Assembly (NCBI GenBank): GCA_900555375.1
Contig: USLC01000019.1
Span: forward strand, 1 to 8,755
DNA length: 8,755 bases
Direction: 5' to 3'
Source: an uncultured Eubacteriales bacterium
GTDB taxonomy: Bacteria > Bacillota > Clostridia > Monoglobales > Monoglobaceae
Both the position numbers and the translations under genes were made by a program. Shown piece after piece: positions 1 through 6,580 of the stretch (position 1 is its first letter; every line of letters starts with the position of its first letter). The notes beneath the pieces were generated by a model. It saw nothing but the letters and a program-made list of their open reading frames with translations. It was not told the origin of the DNA and did not search any database.

Positions 1-84
1 TTTTTAGTTTCTTTTCAATATTTATTTTTGATATTTGATTAAAAATATATTCAGAAAAACCTTGGCGGCTATGAAAAAAAACGG

Positions 85-112
85 AAAAAAACCTCCCCTG
101 AAAAAGGGGAGG
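85..112 (-). terminator. Intrinsic terminator of the SCP2-like gene
   Basis: Read on the minus strand, a 7-bp perfect GC-rich stem (CCTCCCC at 112-106 pairing with GGGGAGG at 98-92) closes a 7-base loop and is followed at once by seven U (91-85). It lies 17 bases past the stop codon of the SCP2-like gene. No comparable T-tract follows the hairpin on the plus strand, so it acts in one direction. It probably also ends any transcript reading through from feoAB. Confidence 0.9.
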
Positions 113-129
113 AAGACAGATTGTAAAAC

Positions 130-735
130 TTATTTTGCTGTTGTTTTCTTTGAAGCACTTGTCTTTGCCGATTTAACATCAGCTTTTTTTGTTTCGACAG
201 CTTTTTTAACCTCGGGCTTTTTAGCCTCGGTTTTTTTAACGGCAGTTTTTTGGGGTTCTGCTTTTTTAGGCTCTGGTTTTTCTGCCGAGGCTTTAACCGC
301 TGCGGGTTTTGTCTCTTTCTTTGCAGAAGCTTTAGAGTCGGTTTTTTCGGCTGCCTTGGCAGCAGTCTTTTTGGCCGCGGCGGGCTTTTTTTCAGCCGCC
401 GGTTTGTCCTTGGGGACAATCGTTGATAGGGCATAAACAACTTCTCTGTTGCCGTTGACGCTTAAAATACCCTTTGAAATTGCATCATCAACGGTTTGGC
501 GACCGTCGGTAATCTTTAAAAAGCTGGTGTAGGATACCGCTATTGCCGCTGTGTTATCGACGTAGTCATAGGGCTGAATGTCAAGATTTTTGCCGTCATA
601 TTTTAAATAAAATATACCCGAGCAGTCTTTGTTTGTCAGCTCAACCTGTATAGCGAAGTCGGGAAAGTTCCCTGAAATCTTTGCCTTGCCGTCCAACTTT
701 GATTTTATTTTCTCGAATGCCTGCATATATGTCAT
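130..735 (-). CDS. SCP2-like sterol/lipid-binding domain protein with a Lys/Ala-rich C-terminal tail
   Basis: A 201-residue protein in two parts. Residues 1 to about 107 resemble a small bacterial SCP2 domain: an N-terminal helix, a beta region with IFYLKYDGKNLDIQP, and a closing helix with TVDDAISKGILSVNG. The SCP2 fold has a hydrophobic cavity that binds lipids or other apolar ligands; the ligand here is unknown. Residues 108-201 are a low-complexity tail with about 30 Lys and 23 Ala in 94 positions, some Pro, Glu and Thr, and no aromatic residue. It resembles histone H1 tails and would be disordered and strongly basic. No signal peptide or membrane segment is visible, so it is probably cytoplasmic. 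The first ATG is chosen because a split Shine-Dalgarno (AAGGATGGTG, 752-743) ends 7 bases before it; Met4 is a weaker alternative. The gene has its own promoter and terminator. The SCP2 call is by pattern recognition; the tail's function is unknown. Confidence 0.8.
   Translation of the reverse strand: MTYMQAFEKIKSKLDGKAKISGNFPDFAIQVELTNKDCSGIFYLKYDGKNLDIQPYDYVDNTAAIAVSYTSFLKITDGRQTVDDAISKGILSVNGNREVVYALSTIVPKDKPAAEKKPAAAKKTAAKAAEKTDSKASAKKETKPAAVKASAEKPEPKKAEPQKTAVKKTEAKKPEVKKAVETKKADVKSAKTSASKKTTAK
202..276 (-). repeat. Tandem 15-bp-period region encoding five xxxKK pentapeptides
   Basis: Within the basic tail, residues 154-178 read as five consecutive pentads: PEPKK, AEPQK, TAVKK, TEAKK and PEVKK. 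The period is 15 bp. Outside it the Lys spacing is looser. The copies are degenerate at DNA level, but the plus strand shows a matching series of long T runs (202-207, 231-237, 246-251, 262-267). This suggests growth by slippage or unequal recombination followed by divergence. Confidence 0.65.
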
Positions 736-782
736 AATTCTTCACCATCCTTATTGGAAATGTTTGTAAAATAGATATACTT

Positions 783-811
783 AGTATATAATAAAATGAG
801 GCAAATGTCAA
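783..811 (-). promoter_or_regulatory. Sigma-A-type promoter of the SCP2-like gene
   Basis: On the minus strand, a perfect -35 TTGACA (811-806) is separated by exactly 17 bases from TATACT (788-783), a five-of-six match to the -10 consensus. Transcription would start near 776, giving a leader of about 40 bases before the ATG at 735. The 125 bases between feoB and this gene show no GC-rich terminator hairpin, so this promoter may add to read-through from feoAB. Confidence 0.8.
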
Positions 812-860
812 GTGGTTGTACATTTTTAAATAAAATTTTGTGGATATATATAATAAAATT

Positions 861-2942
861 CTAAAAAATCTTAAATAAATTGTATATGAAATTTGTGCAA
901 ATGCAGGCAAATATTCCGCAGACGGTGGGTAATATAAATGCAATAACGGTCAGTTTGATGCTTCCCGTCTCTGCTTTTATGGTCTTAAGTGTTGTGGCAC
1001 AGGGAAAGTGCAAAAGTGAAAAAAGCATCACATTTACAGCGGTCAGCACATTCCAGCCGTTATCTTTAAGCAGGTTTCCGAGAGCGGAAACGGAAGAGGC
1101 ATCTATCATCTGTGCCGATGACAGATAGCACATCAGTATTATGGGAAGAACGATTTCGTTTGCAGGCAGCGCGAGTATAAACGCAAGAAGAATTGCACCG
1201 TCCAGTCCCATAATTATTGCCGCGGGATTAAGGATTTTTGTACATACGGATATTATTGACTGCCCGTTTATACATACATTTGACATAAGCCATATTATTG
1301 CACCCGCCGGGGCGGCAACGGATATTGCTCTGCCCAGTATCAAAAGCGTCCTGTCAAACAGAGAGCGCGTCAGTATCTTAAGTATCTGCGGTTTGCGATA
1401 AGGTGGAAGCTCAAGCGCAAATGTGCCGTTTTTTGTTTTGAAAAAGTATTTTGTCAGAAGAAATGTAACCAAAAGCGTAACAAGCGCCCCCGTGATAATC
1501 AGCAGAAGAACAAACCCCGCCGAAATCAGCGATGACCACGCCCCGCCGAAGTATTCGCCTATAAATATCGCCGAAATGGTTGTAAGCATTCCGAAGCGTC
1601 CGTTACAGGGCATAAACGTGTTGGTAAGTATGGCGGCGAAGCGTTCACCTGGAGAAGAAATGATTCTGCAGCCCGAAACGCCGACCGCATTGCAGCCGAG
1701 CCCCATACACATTGTAAGCGCCTGCTTGCCGCAGGAATTGGCACGCCGAAAGCACTTGTCAAGGTTAAAGGCGATGCGCGGCAGAAGCCCGAAGTCCTCA
1801 AGCAAAGTGAACAGAGGAAAGAATATCGCCATAGGCGGAAGCATAACGGCCGTTACCCAGGCGGAGGTTCCGAAAACTCCGTCAATTAACATATCGCACA
1901 AGAACTGCGGCACCGCGGTTTTGTCAAGCAGACCGTGAAGCAGGGTGCGCATTTTTGTAAAGACATCCGAAAGCAGCGCCGACGGATAGTTTGCGCCGAA
2001 AATTGTGAGCCAAAGTATTCCGCCGAGGAAAATCAGCATAATAGGGATGCCGAAGACCTTTGAAGTCAGATATTTATCTATTTTTTTACTTATATTTTTA
2101 TTTTTTGATGTATCGCATATAACACAGATTTCGGATATGCGTGTTGCAAGCTTCACAATCGCCTCTACGATAGAGTCGCGTATATAGATTGCCTCAAAGC
2201 CGCAGGCGGCAAGCCGCTCTTTTGCCGCTTTTACGGTATTAAAAAGCGCATTTCGGCATTTGGCGCTGTCAGTTAGGTGATTTGAAAGGTCATTTGCAAG
2301 CTCGCGGTTATCCAGCATTTTTACTGCCGCAAATCGGCAGAAATGCGCGGATATATCCCGATTGCACCGTGAAATATATTCCGAAATTTCAGCTATTTCC
2401 GCCTCGATTTGAGGCGGATAGGGTATCTTGGGGATATCATTGCATACTGAAGAAGCGGCCTTGGCTATGGCAGATTTAAGCTTTGCTATATCCTTGCGCT
2501 TTTTTGCGCATATTCCGATTACGGGAACGCCGAGAAGCGAAGAAAGCTTGGCTGTGTTTACGTAGATTCCGTTTGCCTGTGCCTCGTCTATCAGATTTAT
2601 GCACACCAAAACGTTTTCGCTCATCTCGGTTACCTGAAGAATGAGATTCAGGTTCCTTTCCATACAGGTTGCATCTGCAACGATTACGGTCAGATCCGAC
2701 CGTGAAAAGCATATATAATCCCTTGCAATTTTCTCTTCGGGAGAGTCGGATATAACGGAATAGGTCCCGGGAAGGTCGAAAATTTCATATGTATTTTCGC
2801 CGAGGCAGAATGAGCCCGAGGCCAGCTCTACCGTCTTTCCCGACCAGTTGCCCGTGTGCTGCTTCAGACCCGTAAGGGCGTTAAAAACCGTGCTTTTTCC
2901 GACGTTTGGGTTGCCGGCAAGTACAATTCTTTTAGAGGTCAT
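861..2942 (-). CDS. feoB: Ferrous iron transporter FeoB
   Basis: A 693-residue inner-membrane Fe(II) transporter with an N-terminal G-protein domain. Visible GTPase motifs are G1 GNPNVGKST (10-18), the G2 Thr37 in GNWSGKTVE, G3 DLPG (56-59) and G4 NLID (116-119). G5 is poorly conserved (ICAKK, about 144-148). A helical linker runs to about residue 295, followed by the membrane core. The core carries GLGCNAVGV (414-422), FMPCNGRF (443-450), LELPPYRKP (510-518) and HFPCATT (645-651). This is the GCNAVGV/CNGRF subtype common in Clostridia rather than the E. coli GCNVPAI form. It is complete but shorter than the 773-residue E. coli protein. The ATG at 2942 is preferred over an in-frame ATG 13 codons upstream (2981), because AGAGGGGA lies 8 bases before it and the G domain begins at once. 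It overlaps the end of feoA by 11 bases, so the two are probably translationally coupled. Confidence 0.97.
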   Translation of the reverse strand: MTSKRIVLAGNPNVGKSTVFNALTGLKQHTGNWSGKTVELASGSFCLGENTYEIFDLPGTYSVISDSPEEKIARDYICFSRSDLTVIVADATCMERNLNLILQVTEMSENVLVCINLIDEAQANGIYVNTAKLSSLLGVPVIGICAKKRKDIAKLKSAIAKAASSVCNDIPKIPYPPQIEAEIAEISEYISRCNRDISAHFCRFAAVKMLDNRELANDLSNHLTDSAKCRNALFNTVKAAKERLAACGFEAIYIRDSIVEAIVKLATRISEICVICDTSKNKNISKKIDKYLTSKVFGIPIMLIFLGGILWLTIFGANYPSALLSDVFTKMRTLLHGLLDKTAVPQFLCDMLIDGVFGTSAWVTAVMLPPMAIFFPLFTLLEDFGLLPRIAFNLDKCFRRANSCGKQALTMCMGLGCNAVGVSGCRIISSPGERFAAILTNTFMPCNGRFGMLTTISAIFIGEYFGGAWSSLISAGFVLLLIITGALVTLLVTFLLTKYFFKTKNGTFALELPPYRKPQILKILTRSLFDRTLLILGRAISVAAPAGAIIWLMSNVCINGQSIISVCTKILNPAAIIMGLDGAILLAFILALPANEIVLPIILMCYLSSAQMIDASSVSALGNLLKDNGWNVLTAVNVMLFSLLHFPCATTLKTIKAETGSIKLTVIAFILPTVCGIFACICTNFIYNLFKIF

Positions 2943-3213
2943 AGAAAAAATCCCCTCTTTCGGGCTTGCGCTGCGTGACAAGTATTCGGTCGGTCACTTC
3001 GTCGCGCAGTGCGATTATTCCTCCCATAACCCCATAGGCAACAGGGTCGCCGAGGGGACTTTTGTAAAGCGGAATTACAAAATTTCCGTTTGTAAATCCA
3101 AAATCCATAAGCCGCCGTTTTATTCCTTCGTTTACATCAAGCGACAGTATGTACGCGCCGGAGTTGAGCGGCAGAGAACTTAAAGACCTTTCGGTATCGA
3201 TTAATCTATCCAT
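2932..3213 (-). CDS. feoA: FeoA domain protein, partner of FeoB
   Basis: A 93-residue cytoplasmic protein with the FeoA SH3-like fold. Family features are the opening LSSLPLNSGAYI, the helix with GIKRRLMDFGF (about 35-45), then NFVIPLYKSPLGDPVAYGV and GGIIALRDEVTDRILV. FeoA proteins modulate FeoB, probably by docking on it. The length is somewhat above the usual 75-85 residues because of a short N-terminal lead (MDRLIDTER) and a C-terminal extension (about residues 82-93) whose coding sequence also carries the feoB ribosome binding site. The start is supported by AGAGGAG (3229-3223), 9 bases before the ATG. It is the first gene of the feo operon, transcribed away from the yybS-gdpP operon. 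Confidence 0.95.
   Translation of the reverse strand: MDRLIDTERSLSSLPLNSGAYILSLDVNEGIKRRLMDFGFTNGNFVIPLYKSPLGDPVAYGVMGGIIALRDEVTDRILVTQRKPERGDFFYDL
2951..2958 (-). promoter_or_regulatory. Ribosome binding site that sets the feoB start
   Basis: AGAGGGGA on the minus strand sits 8 bases before the ATG at 2942, inside the last codons of feoA. The alternative upstream in-frame ATG (2981) would leave this strong site inside the coding region and add 13 residues not seen before the G1 loop in FeoB proteins. Confidence 0.8.
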
Positions 3214-3243
3214 TAAGAAACGCTCCTCTGCTTTTTAAATTTA

Positions 3244-3280
3244 GGGTAAGTACGCTGAGGCTGTAATGGCGGACCTACCC
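3244..3280 (-). promoter_or_regulatory. Inverted repeat able to form a hairpin in the feoA leader
   Basis: On the minus strand GGGTAGGT (3280-3273) can pair with ACTTACCC (3251-3244): 8 bp with one G-U. Three further pairs, CGC/GCG, form inside after a 1x1 mismatch, leaving a 13-base loop. The hairpin ends 14 bases before the feoA Shine-Dalgarno. No U-tract follows directly, so it is not a simple terminator. It could be an RNA regulatory element or a DNA operator; the outer arm on the plus strand (TTAGGGTAAG) loosely recalls a DtxR/IdeR half-site. I could not match it to a known riboswitch class. Confidence 0.45.
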
Positions 3281-3315
3281 ATAAACAGTATATGTAAATG
3301 TGTCAAATAGGACAC
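3278..3315 (-). promoter_or_regulatory. Candidate feo promoter with overlapping palindrome
   Basis: On the minus strand a perfect TTGACA (3306-3301) lies 17 bases from a poor -10, TATGGG (3283-3278). The -35 overlaps GTGTC-N6-GACAC (3300-3315), whose geometry suits a dimeric regulator. If this promoter is used, transcription starts near 3271 and the 5' arm of the neighbouring hairpin is not transcribed. An alternative -10, TATAGT (3319-3314), would include the hairpin but lacks a good -35. Iron control is expected for feo, but no clear Fur box is visible. Confidence 0.35.
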
Positions 3316-3432
3316 TATAATTGCGTCTTAAACTTGATTTTATGGTTAGTACACACAAAAAATATAATTAATTTTAAAATAATTTAAAATAACTATTGAA
3401 ATAATTGAAGTATTTTGGTAAAATAAAGAGAA

Positions 3433-3441
3433 TGCTATAAT
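3433..3441 (+). promoter_or_regulatory. Extended -10 promoter for the yybS-gdpP-rplI-dnaB-tilS operon
   Basis: TGCTATAAT is a perfect -10 hexamer (3436-3441) with the extended TGn element. The -35 at 17-base spacing (TTTTGG, 3413-3418) is weak, as is usual for extended -10 promoters. The predicted start is near 3448, giving a leader of about 65 bases before the ATG at 3514. Confidence 0.7.
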
Positions 3442-3513
3442 TATATTTGTTATTGAAGTAAGAAAATTGGCAGATGTAATTAAAACATACTGCTTTTTGA
3501 GAGGTCATATACA

Positions 3514-4512
3514 ATGAATTTAAATAAATTTTTAAGGGCTGCGTTGAGTGTTATTGTCTGCTCGGCTGTCGGTGCTGTTTTGATGATAATCGGCGGTGCG
3601 GTGCCTGCGCTGATGCTTCCGTCAATTTTTTTGTGCAGCGTTGTTTATATATATAATGTGGGCAAGACAGACGGTAACTGCGGATTTTTCAATATGCTTA
3701 TAACGTCCTTATTGTTATTCGGTGCGTCGTGGCTGTTTGAGGCACAGGCGGAGGGCTTTTCGCTTCTTGCGGCGGTATACGTCGGCGCTGTGCTTCCGGC
3801 ATTTGTATTCGGACTGATGCTGAAGAGAAATACCGATTTTGAAAATAAGTATTTTGCTTCTTTGGCGACGATGCTGATATCGGTGCTTTTGGCACTTGTT
3901 TTTGTTAAAGCGGAAGGATTTTCGGTAAGTGATGCTATAACCGATGCCGCACAGGGCTACAGAGAAACACTTACGGCTGTTTTGGAACAGAGCGGAATAG
4001 GGGCAACACAGAACATTAAATCCGTTGTGGCCGATATAACAGACCAAACCGTACAGGCTCTGACAACGTATTTGCCGGCTATTATCATTATTTTTTCGAT
4101 GATATGGACGTATCTGACGGTTATGGCGGGCGTGTTTGTTCTGCGCAAGCTTAAGCTTTATAATATCGGATATGCAAAATTTAATATGATTCACGTGCCG
4201 CAGTTTGTCTGCCTTATCACATCGGTTTTGTTTATAGTAATATTTATGTCGGAGAGCGGCGGAATGTTTGCGGCGGCTCTCGGCAATATTGCGGCCGTTT
4301 CGGAATTTCTGATAGGAATAAGCGGGGCGGCGACAGTTGATTACTTCTTTGCAAAGAAAATTGCTTCGGGGTATGTAAGAGCGCTTATATATTTATGTGC
4401 GTTCGGTGCGGGATTTTTGTTTGCCTCGCTGATGTGGGAAGTAATGATTGTAATCGGATTTGTAGACAGTTTGTGGAACATTCGTTTCAGAGACGGTATC
4501 AGAGGTGAATGA
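3514..4512 (+). CDS. yybS: DUF2232 multi-pass membrane protein (YybS-like)
   Basis: A 332-residue integral membrane protein with roughly eight hydrophobic segments, at about 10-28, 30-48, 58-75, 84-104, 115-131, 185-210, 228-246 and 288-316; the 250-275 stretch may be another. A polar, mostly extramembrane loop lies at about 132-182. The C-terminal D-SLWNIRFR resembles the DUF2232 end. The assignment rests on topology plus position directly before gdpP, rplI and dnaB, the place of yybS in Bacillus. The biochemical function of the family is unknown. The ATG follows AGAGG (3500-3504) by 9 bases and is the first gene after the extended -10 promoter. Its stop is one base from the gdpP start, which implies coupled translation and suggests, without proving, a partnership with GdpP at the membrane. 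Confidence 0.8.
   Translation: MNLNKFLRAALSVIVCSAVGAVLMIIGGAVPALMLPSIFLCSVVYIYNVGKTDGNCGFFNMLITSLLLFGASWLFEAQAEGFSLLAAVYVGAVLPAFVFGLMLKRNTDFENKYFASLATMLISVLLALVFVKAEGFSVSDAITDAAQGYRETLTAVLEQSGIGATQNIKSVVADITDQTVQALTTYLPAIIIIFSMIWTYLTVMAGVFVLRKLKLYNIGYAKFNMIHVPQFVCLITSVLFIVIFMSESGGMFAAALGNIAAVSEFLIGISGAATVDYFFAKKIASGYVRALIYLCAFGAGFLFASLMWEVMIVIGFVDSLWNIRFRDGIRGE
4501..4505 (+). promoter_or_regulatory. Ribosome binding site that sets the gdpP start
   Basis: AGAGG lies 8 bases before the ATG at 4514, inside the last yybS codons. A GTG at 4505 is in frame and would add three residues, but it overlaps this site, so the ATG is preferred. Confidence 0.75.
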
Positions 4513-4513
4513 A

Positions 4514-6544
4514 ATGAAAATCAGCAATGACAGCAATGCCTTTATAAAAACAGAGCTGAAAAGTGAATTTAAAAATTATGCTGTATGTGCGGCGGTTCTT
4601 GTATTTCTCGGGGCGGTCTCATTTGTGTGCACGATAAATTCAAATATATTGCTGATAAAGATTGTCTCTGCGGCATCGGTAATTATCGGGTTTGGAGTTC
4701 TTGCCTTTGGATTTGTTTATTATTCAAAAAGGCAAAAAGCCCTTAGAAATTACCTCGAAAACTTTGCGTTTGGCGTTGAAAACGCCGCAAAAGCCGCTGT
4801 TTTGAGCTTTCCCGACCCCATTGTGATTATATCGGAGAACGGAGCAATTCAATGGTACAACAAAAAGTTTTCCGCTTTATGCAGAAAAGAGAGCCTGTTC
4901 GGGGTGGATATACACGAAATCTTTCCGTCAATCAGAATAGAAACATTTACAGAGGATAATATTCCCGTTCAGGATTTCACATATGACGGAAGGGATTATA
5001 TCTTAACTGGAAGCGTTTCAAAGGCGGCAAGTGATGATAAAAGCAAGCTGATAGGAATAAGCTTTGAGGATATAAGCGATATAACCAACCTTCAGAAGAT
5101 GGTTGATGACAAAAAAACGGTGGTATGCGTTGCTGTTATCGATAATTATGACGAAGTGCTGAAGGAAACGCCAAACTCGAACCACGGAGTTCTTGTCGGT
5201 GATATAGAGAGATGCATAAGCCTTTGGGTTGAAAAGGGCGGAGGCATCTATCGCAGATATGAGAGGGATAAGTTTGTTATTCTGTTTGAGGCGGCAAGCT
5301 TTGAACCTCTGTATAAAGAAAAATTTACCGTTTTAAATGACGTAAAAGAAATTGACCAGCAGAATAAAATTCCCGTAACGTTGAGTATAGGTGTTTCTGC
5401 CGCGGCAGATGATATAAGAGAGAATGACAGAATAGCGCTTGCCGCGCTTGATATGGCGCTGGGCAGAGGCGGAGACCAGGCGGTAATGAAAACCGAGAAC
5501 GGCTACAGCTTCTTCGGAGCGAAGAGCCTTGGCGTAGAGAAGACAACTAAGGTTAAGGCACGGATTGTGGCAAAGAAGCTTTGTGATTTAATTGATGAGG
5601 CATCAAATGTTATAATAATGGGGCACAAGGGTGCGGACTATGACAGCTTTGGTGCGGCGGTAGGTCTGTTTCACGCGGTCTCGGACAGGAACAAGAAAGC
5701 GTATATAGCAATGGACAGACTTCACAATAATGTCGGCGGAATACTGCCCGATATATTGATGCGCCGTGAGTATGCAGAAGCAATAATAGGCTTTGATAAG
5801 GCAAGCCTTGTCGTTGATGCGGATACTTTAATTATTATTGTCGATACTCACAGAAGAAGTATGGTAGAGTTTTCGGATTTGATGAAGTATACGGATAACA
5901 TTGCTCTTATTGACCATCACAGGCGAAGTGAGGACTTTATGGAAAATACCGTGTTGACATATCACGAGCCTTACGCGTCGTCAACGTGCGAGATGGTGAC
6001 CGAGATACTACAGTATATGGAGTGTACACAGGAAATCTCGGCTTATGAAGCAGAGGCGATGTATTGCGGAATATATATGGACACAAAGGCTTTCAGGTTT
6101 AAAACCGGGGCGAGAACATTTGAGGCGGCGGCATATCTGAGAAAGGCGGGAGTTGACCCTGTTCGGGTACATATGCTTTTCAGAAACGATATATCTATGT
6201 ATATACAAAAGTCAAAGGTTATAAGCAATGCTAAAATATACCGAAATAACATTGCCATTGCGGTATGCGAAGAGCAATGCAAGAATCTGCAGCTTGTGGT
6301 TGCTCAGGCGGCAGATGATTTGCTTAATATAAAAGGCGTTGAGGCATCCTTCGTACTGGCGGCTTCGGGTTCCAAAATAATAATCAGCGGTCGCTCTCTC
6401 GGAGCGGTCAACGTACAGGTAATACTTGAAAAACTCGGCGGAGGCGGACATATAACCATTGCGGGGGCACAGCTTGAAAACAACAGCCTGAAAATAGCCG
6501 AGATGAAGCTTCATAACGCTATTGACGAGGTTATGTTTGAATAG
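4514..6544 (+). CDS. gdpP: Cyclic-di-AMP phosphodiesterase GdpP (DHH family)
   Basis: A 676-residue membrane-anchored enzyme that hydrolyses c-di-AMP to pApA. In order: two membrane segments (about 23-42 and 45-70); a PAS domain (about 85-195, with VIISENGAIQWYNKKF); a degenerate GGDEF domain (about 200-335) in which YRRYERDKF (246-254) replaces the catalytic GGDEF; then DHH and DHHA1 domains. The DHH metal-site motifs are intact: GHKGADYD with His371, Asp375 and Asp377; DTHR (444-447); DHH (467-469); and YMDTKAFRFKTG with Asp523. DHHA1 has GGGGH (642-646). Length and domain order match B. subtilis GdpP/YybT (659 residues), where the GGDEF remnant has weak ATPase activity and PAS can bind haem. 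Activity on c-di-AMP is expected. It follows the yybS-like gene by one base; rplI starts 36 bases after it. Confidence 0.96.
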   Translation: MKISNDSNAFIKTELKSEFKNYAVCAAVLVFLGAVSFVCTINSNILLIKIVSAASVIIGFGVLAFGFVYYSKRQKALRNYLENFAFGVENAAKAAVLSFPDPIVIISENGAIQWYNKKFSALCRKESLFGVDIHEIFPSIRIETFTEDNIPVQDFTYDGRDYILTGSVSKAASDDKSKLIGISFEDISDITNLQKMVDDKKTVVCVAVIDNYDEVLKETPNSNHGVLVGDIERCISLWVEKGGGIYRRYERDKFVILFEAASFEPLYKEKFTVLNDVKEIDQQNKIPVTLSIGVSAAADDIRENDRIALAALDMALGRGGDQAVMKTENGYSFFGAKSLGVEKTTKVKARIVAKKLCDLIDEASNVIIMGHKGADYDSFGAAVGLFHAVSDRNKKAYIAMDRLHNNVGGILPDILMRREYAEAIIGFDKASLVVDADTLIIIVDTHRRSMVEFSDLMKYTDNIALIDHHRRSEDFMENTVLTYHEPYASSTCEMVTEILQYMECTQEISAYEAEAMYCGIYMDTKAFRFKTGARTFEAAAYLRKAGVDPVRVHMLFRNDISMYIQKSKVISNAKIYRNNIAIAVCEEQCKNLQLVVAQAADDLLNIKGVEASFVLAASGSKIIISGRSLGAVNVQVILEKLGGGGHITIAGAQLENNSLKIAEMKLHNAIDEVMFE

Positions 6545-6580
6545 ATTTAAGATGTGAAAAAACAGAAAGGATGATATAAA

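Larger units (their letters stand above)
3214..3513. other. 300-bp divergent intergenic region
   Basis: This region separates feoA (leftward) from the yybS-like gene (rightward). The feo-proximal third is of moderate GC and holds an inverted repeat at 3244-3280 and a palindrome at 3300-3315. The remainder is very AT-rich and carries the extended -10 promoter at 3433-3441 plus three copies of the 9-mer ATTGAARTA (3395-3403, 3404-3412, 3452-3460). No supported small ORF or known riboswitch was recognised. Confidence 0.8.

Noticed and set aside
35..436. Plus-strand ORF of 133 codons rich in Phe, Ala and Leu.
   Set aside because: It is antisense to the Lys/Ala tail of the SCP2-like gene. Its composition (poly-T read as Phe) mirrors the tail, and the clear SCP2 frame, promoter and terminator are all on the minus strand.
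69..440. Minus-strand basic ORF of 123 codons in another frame of the same tail.
   Set aside because: It is an alternate-frame reading of low-complexity DNA, it runs through the terminator hairpin, and it has no supported start.
2943..2981. Longer FeoB starting at the ATG at 2981.
   Set aside because: This adds 13 residues before the G1 region, overlaps feoA by 50 bases, and ignores the strong ribosome binding site before the ATG at 2942.
861..3213. Sign of recent horizontal transfer of feoAB.
   Set aside because: Base composition and codon choices look like those of the neighbouring genes, and no mobile element or repeat flanks the operon.
3244..3330. Ferrous-responsive (NiCo/czcD-type) riboswitch before feoA.
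   Set aside because: Only one simple hairpin is visible; the four-way junction and its conserved purine-rich loops were not found by eye.
3214..3420. Classical Fur box upstream of feoA.
   Set aside because: No 19-bp palindrome close to GATAATGATAATCATTATC could be seen; the AT-rich stretches lack the symmetry.
6522..6550. Internal promoter for rplI, from a TTGACG at the end of gdpP.
   Set aside because: No acceptable -10 hexamer lies at 16-18 bases; the nearest partial match (TAGATT) is only 14 bases away.
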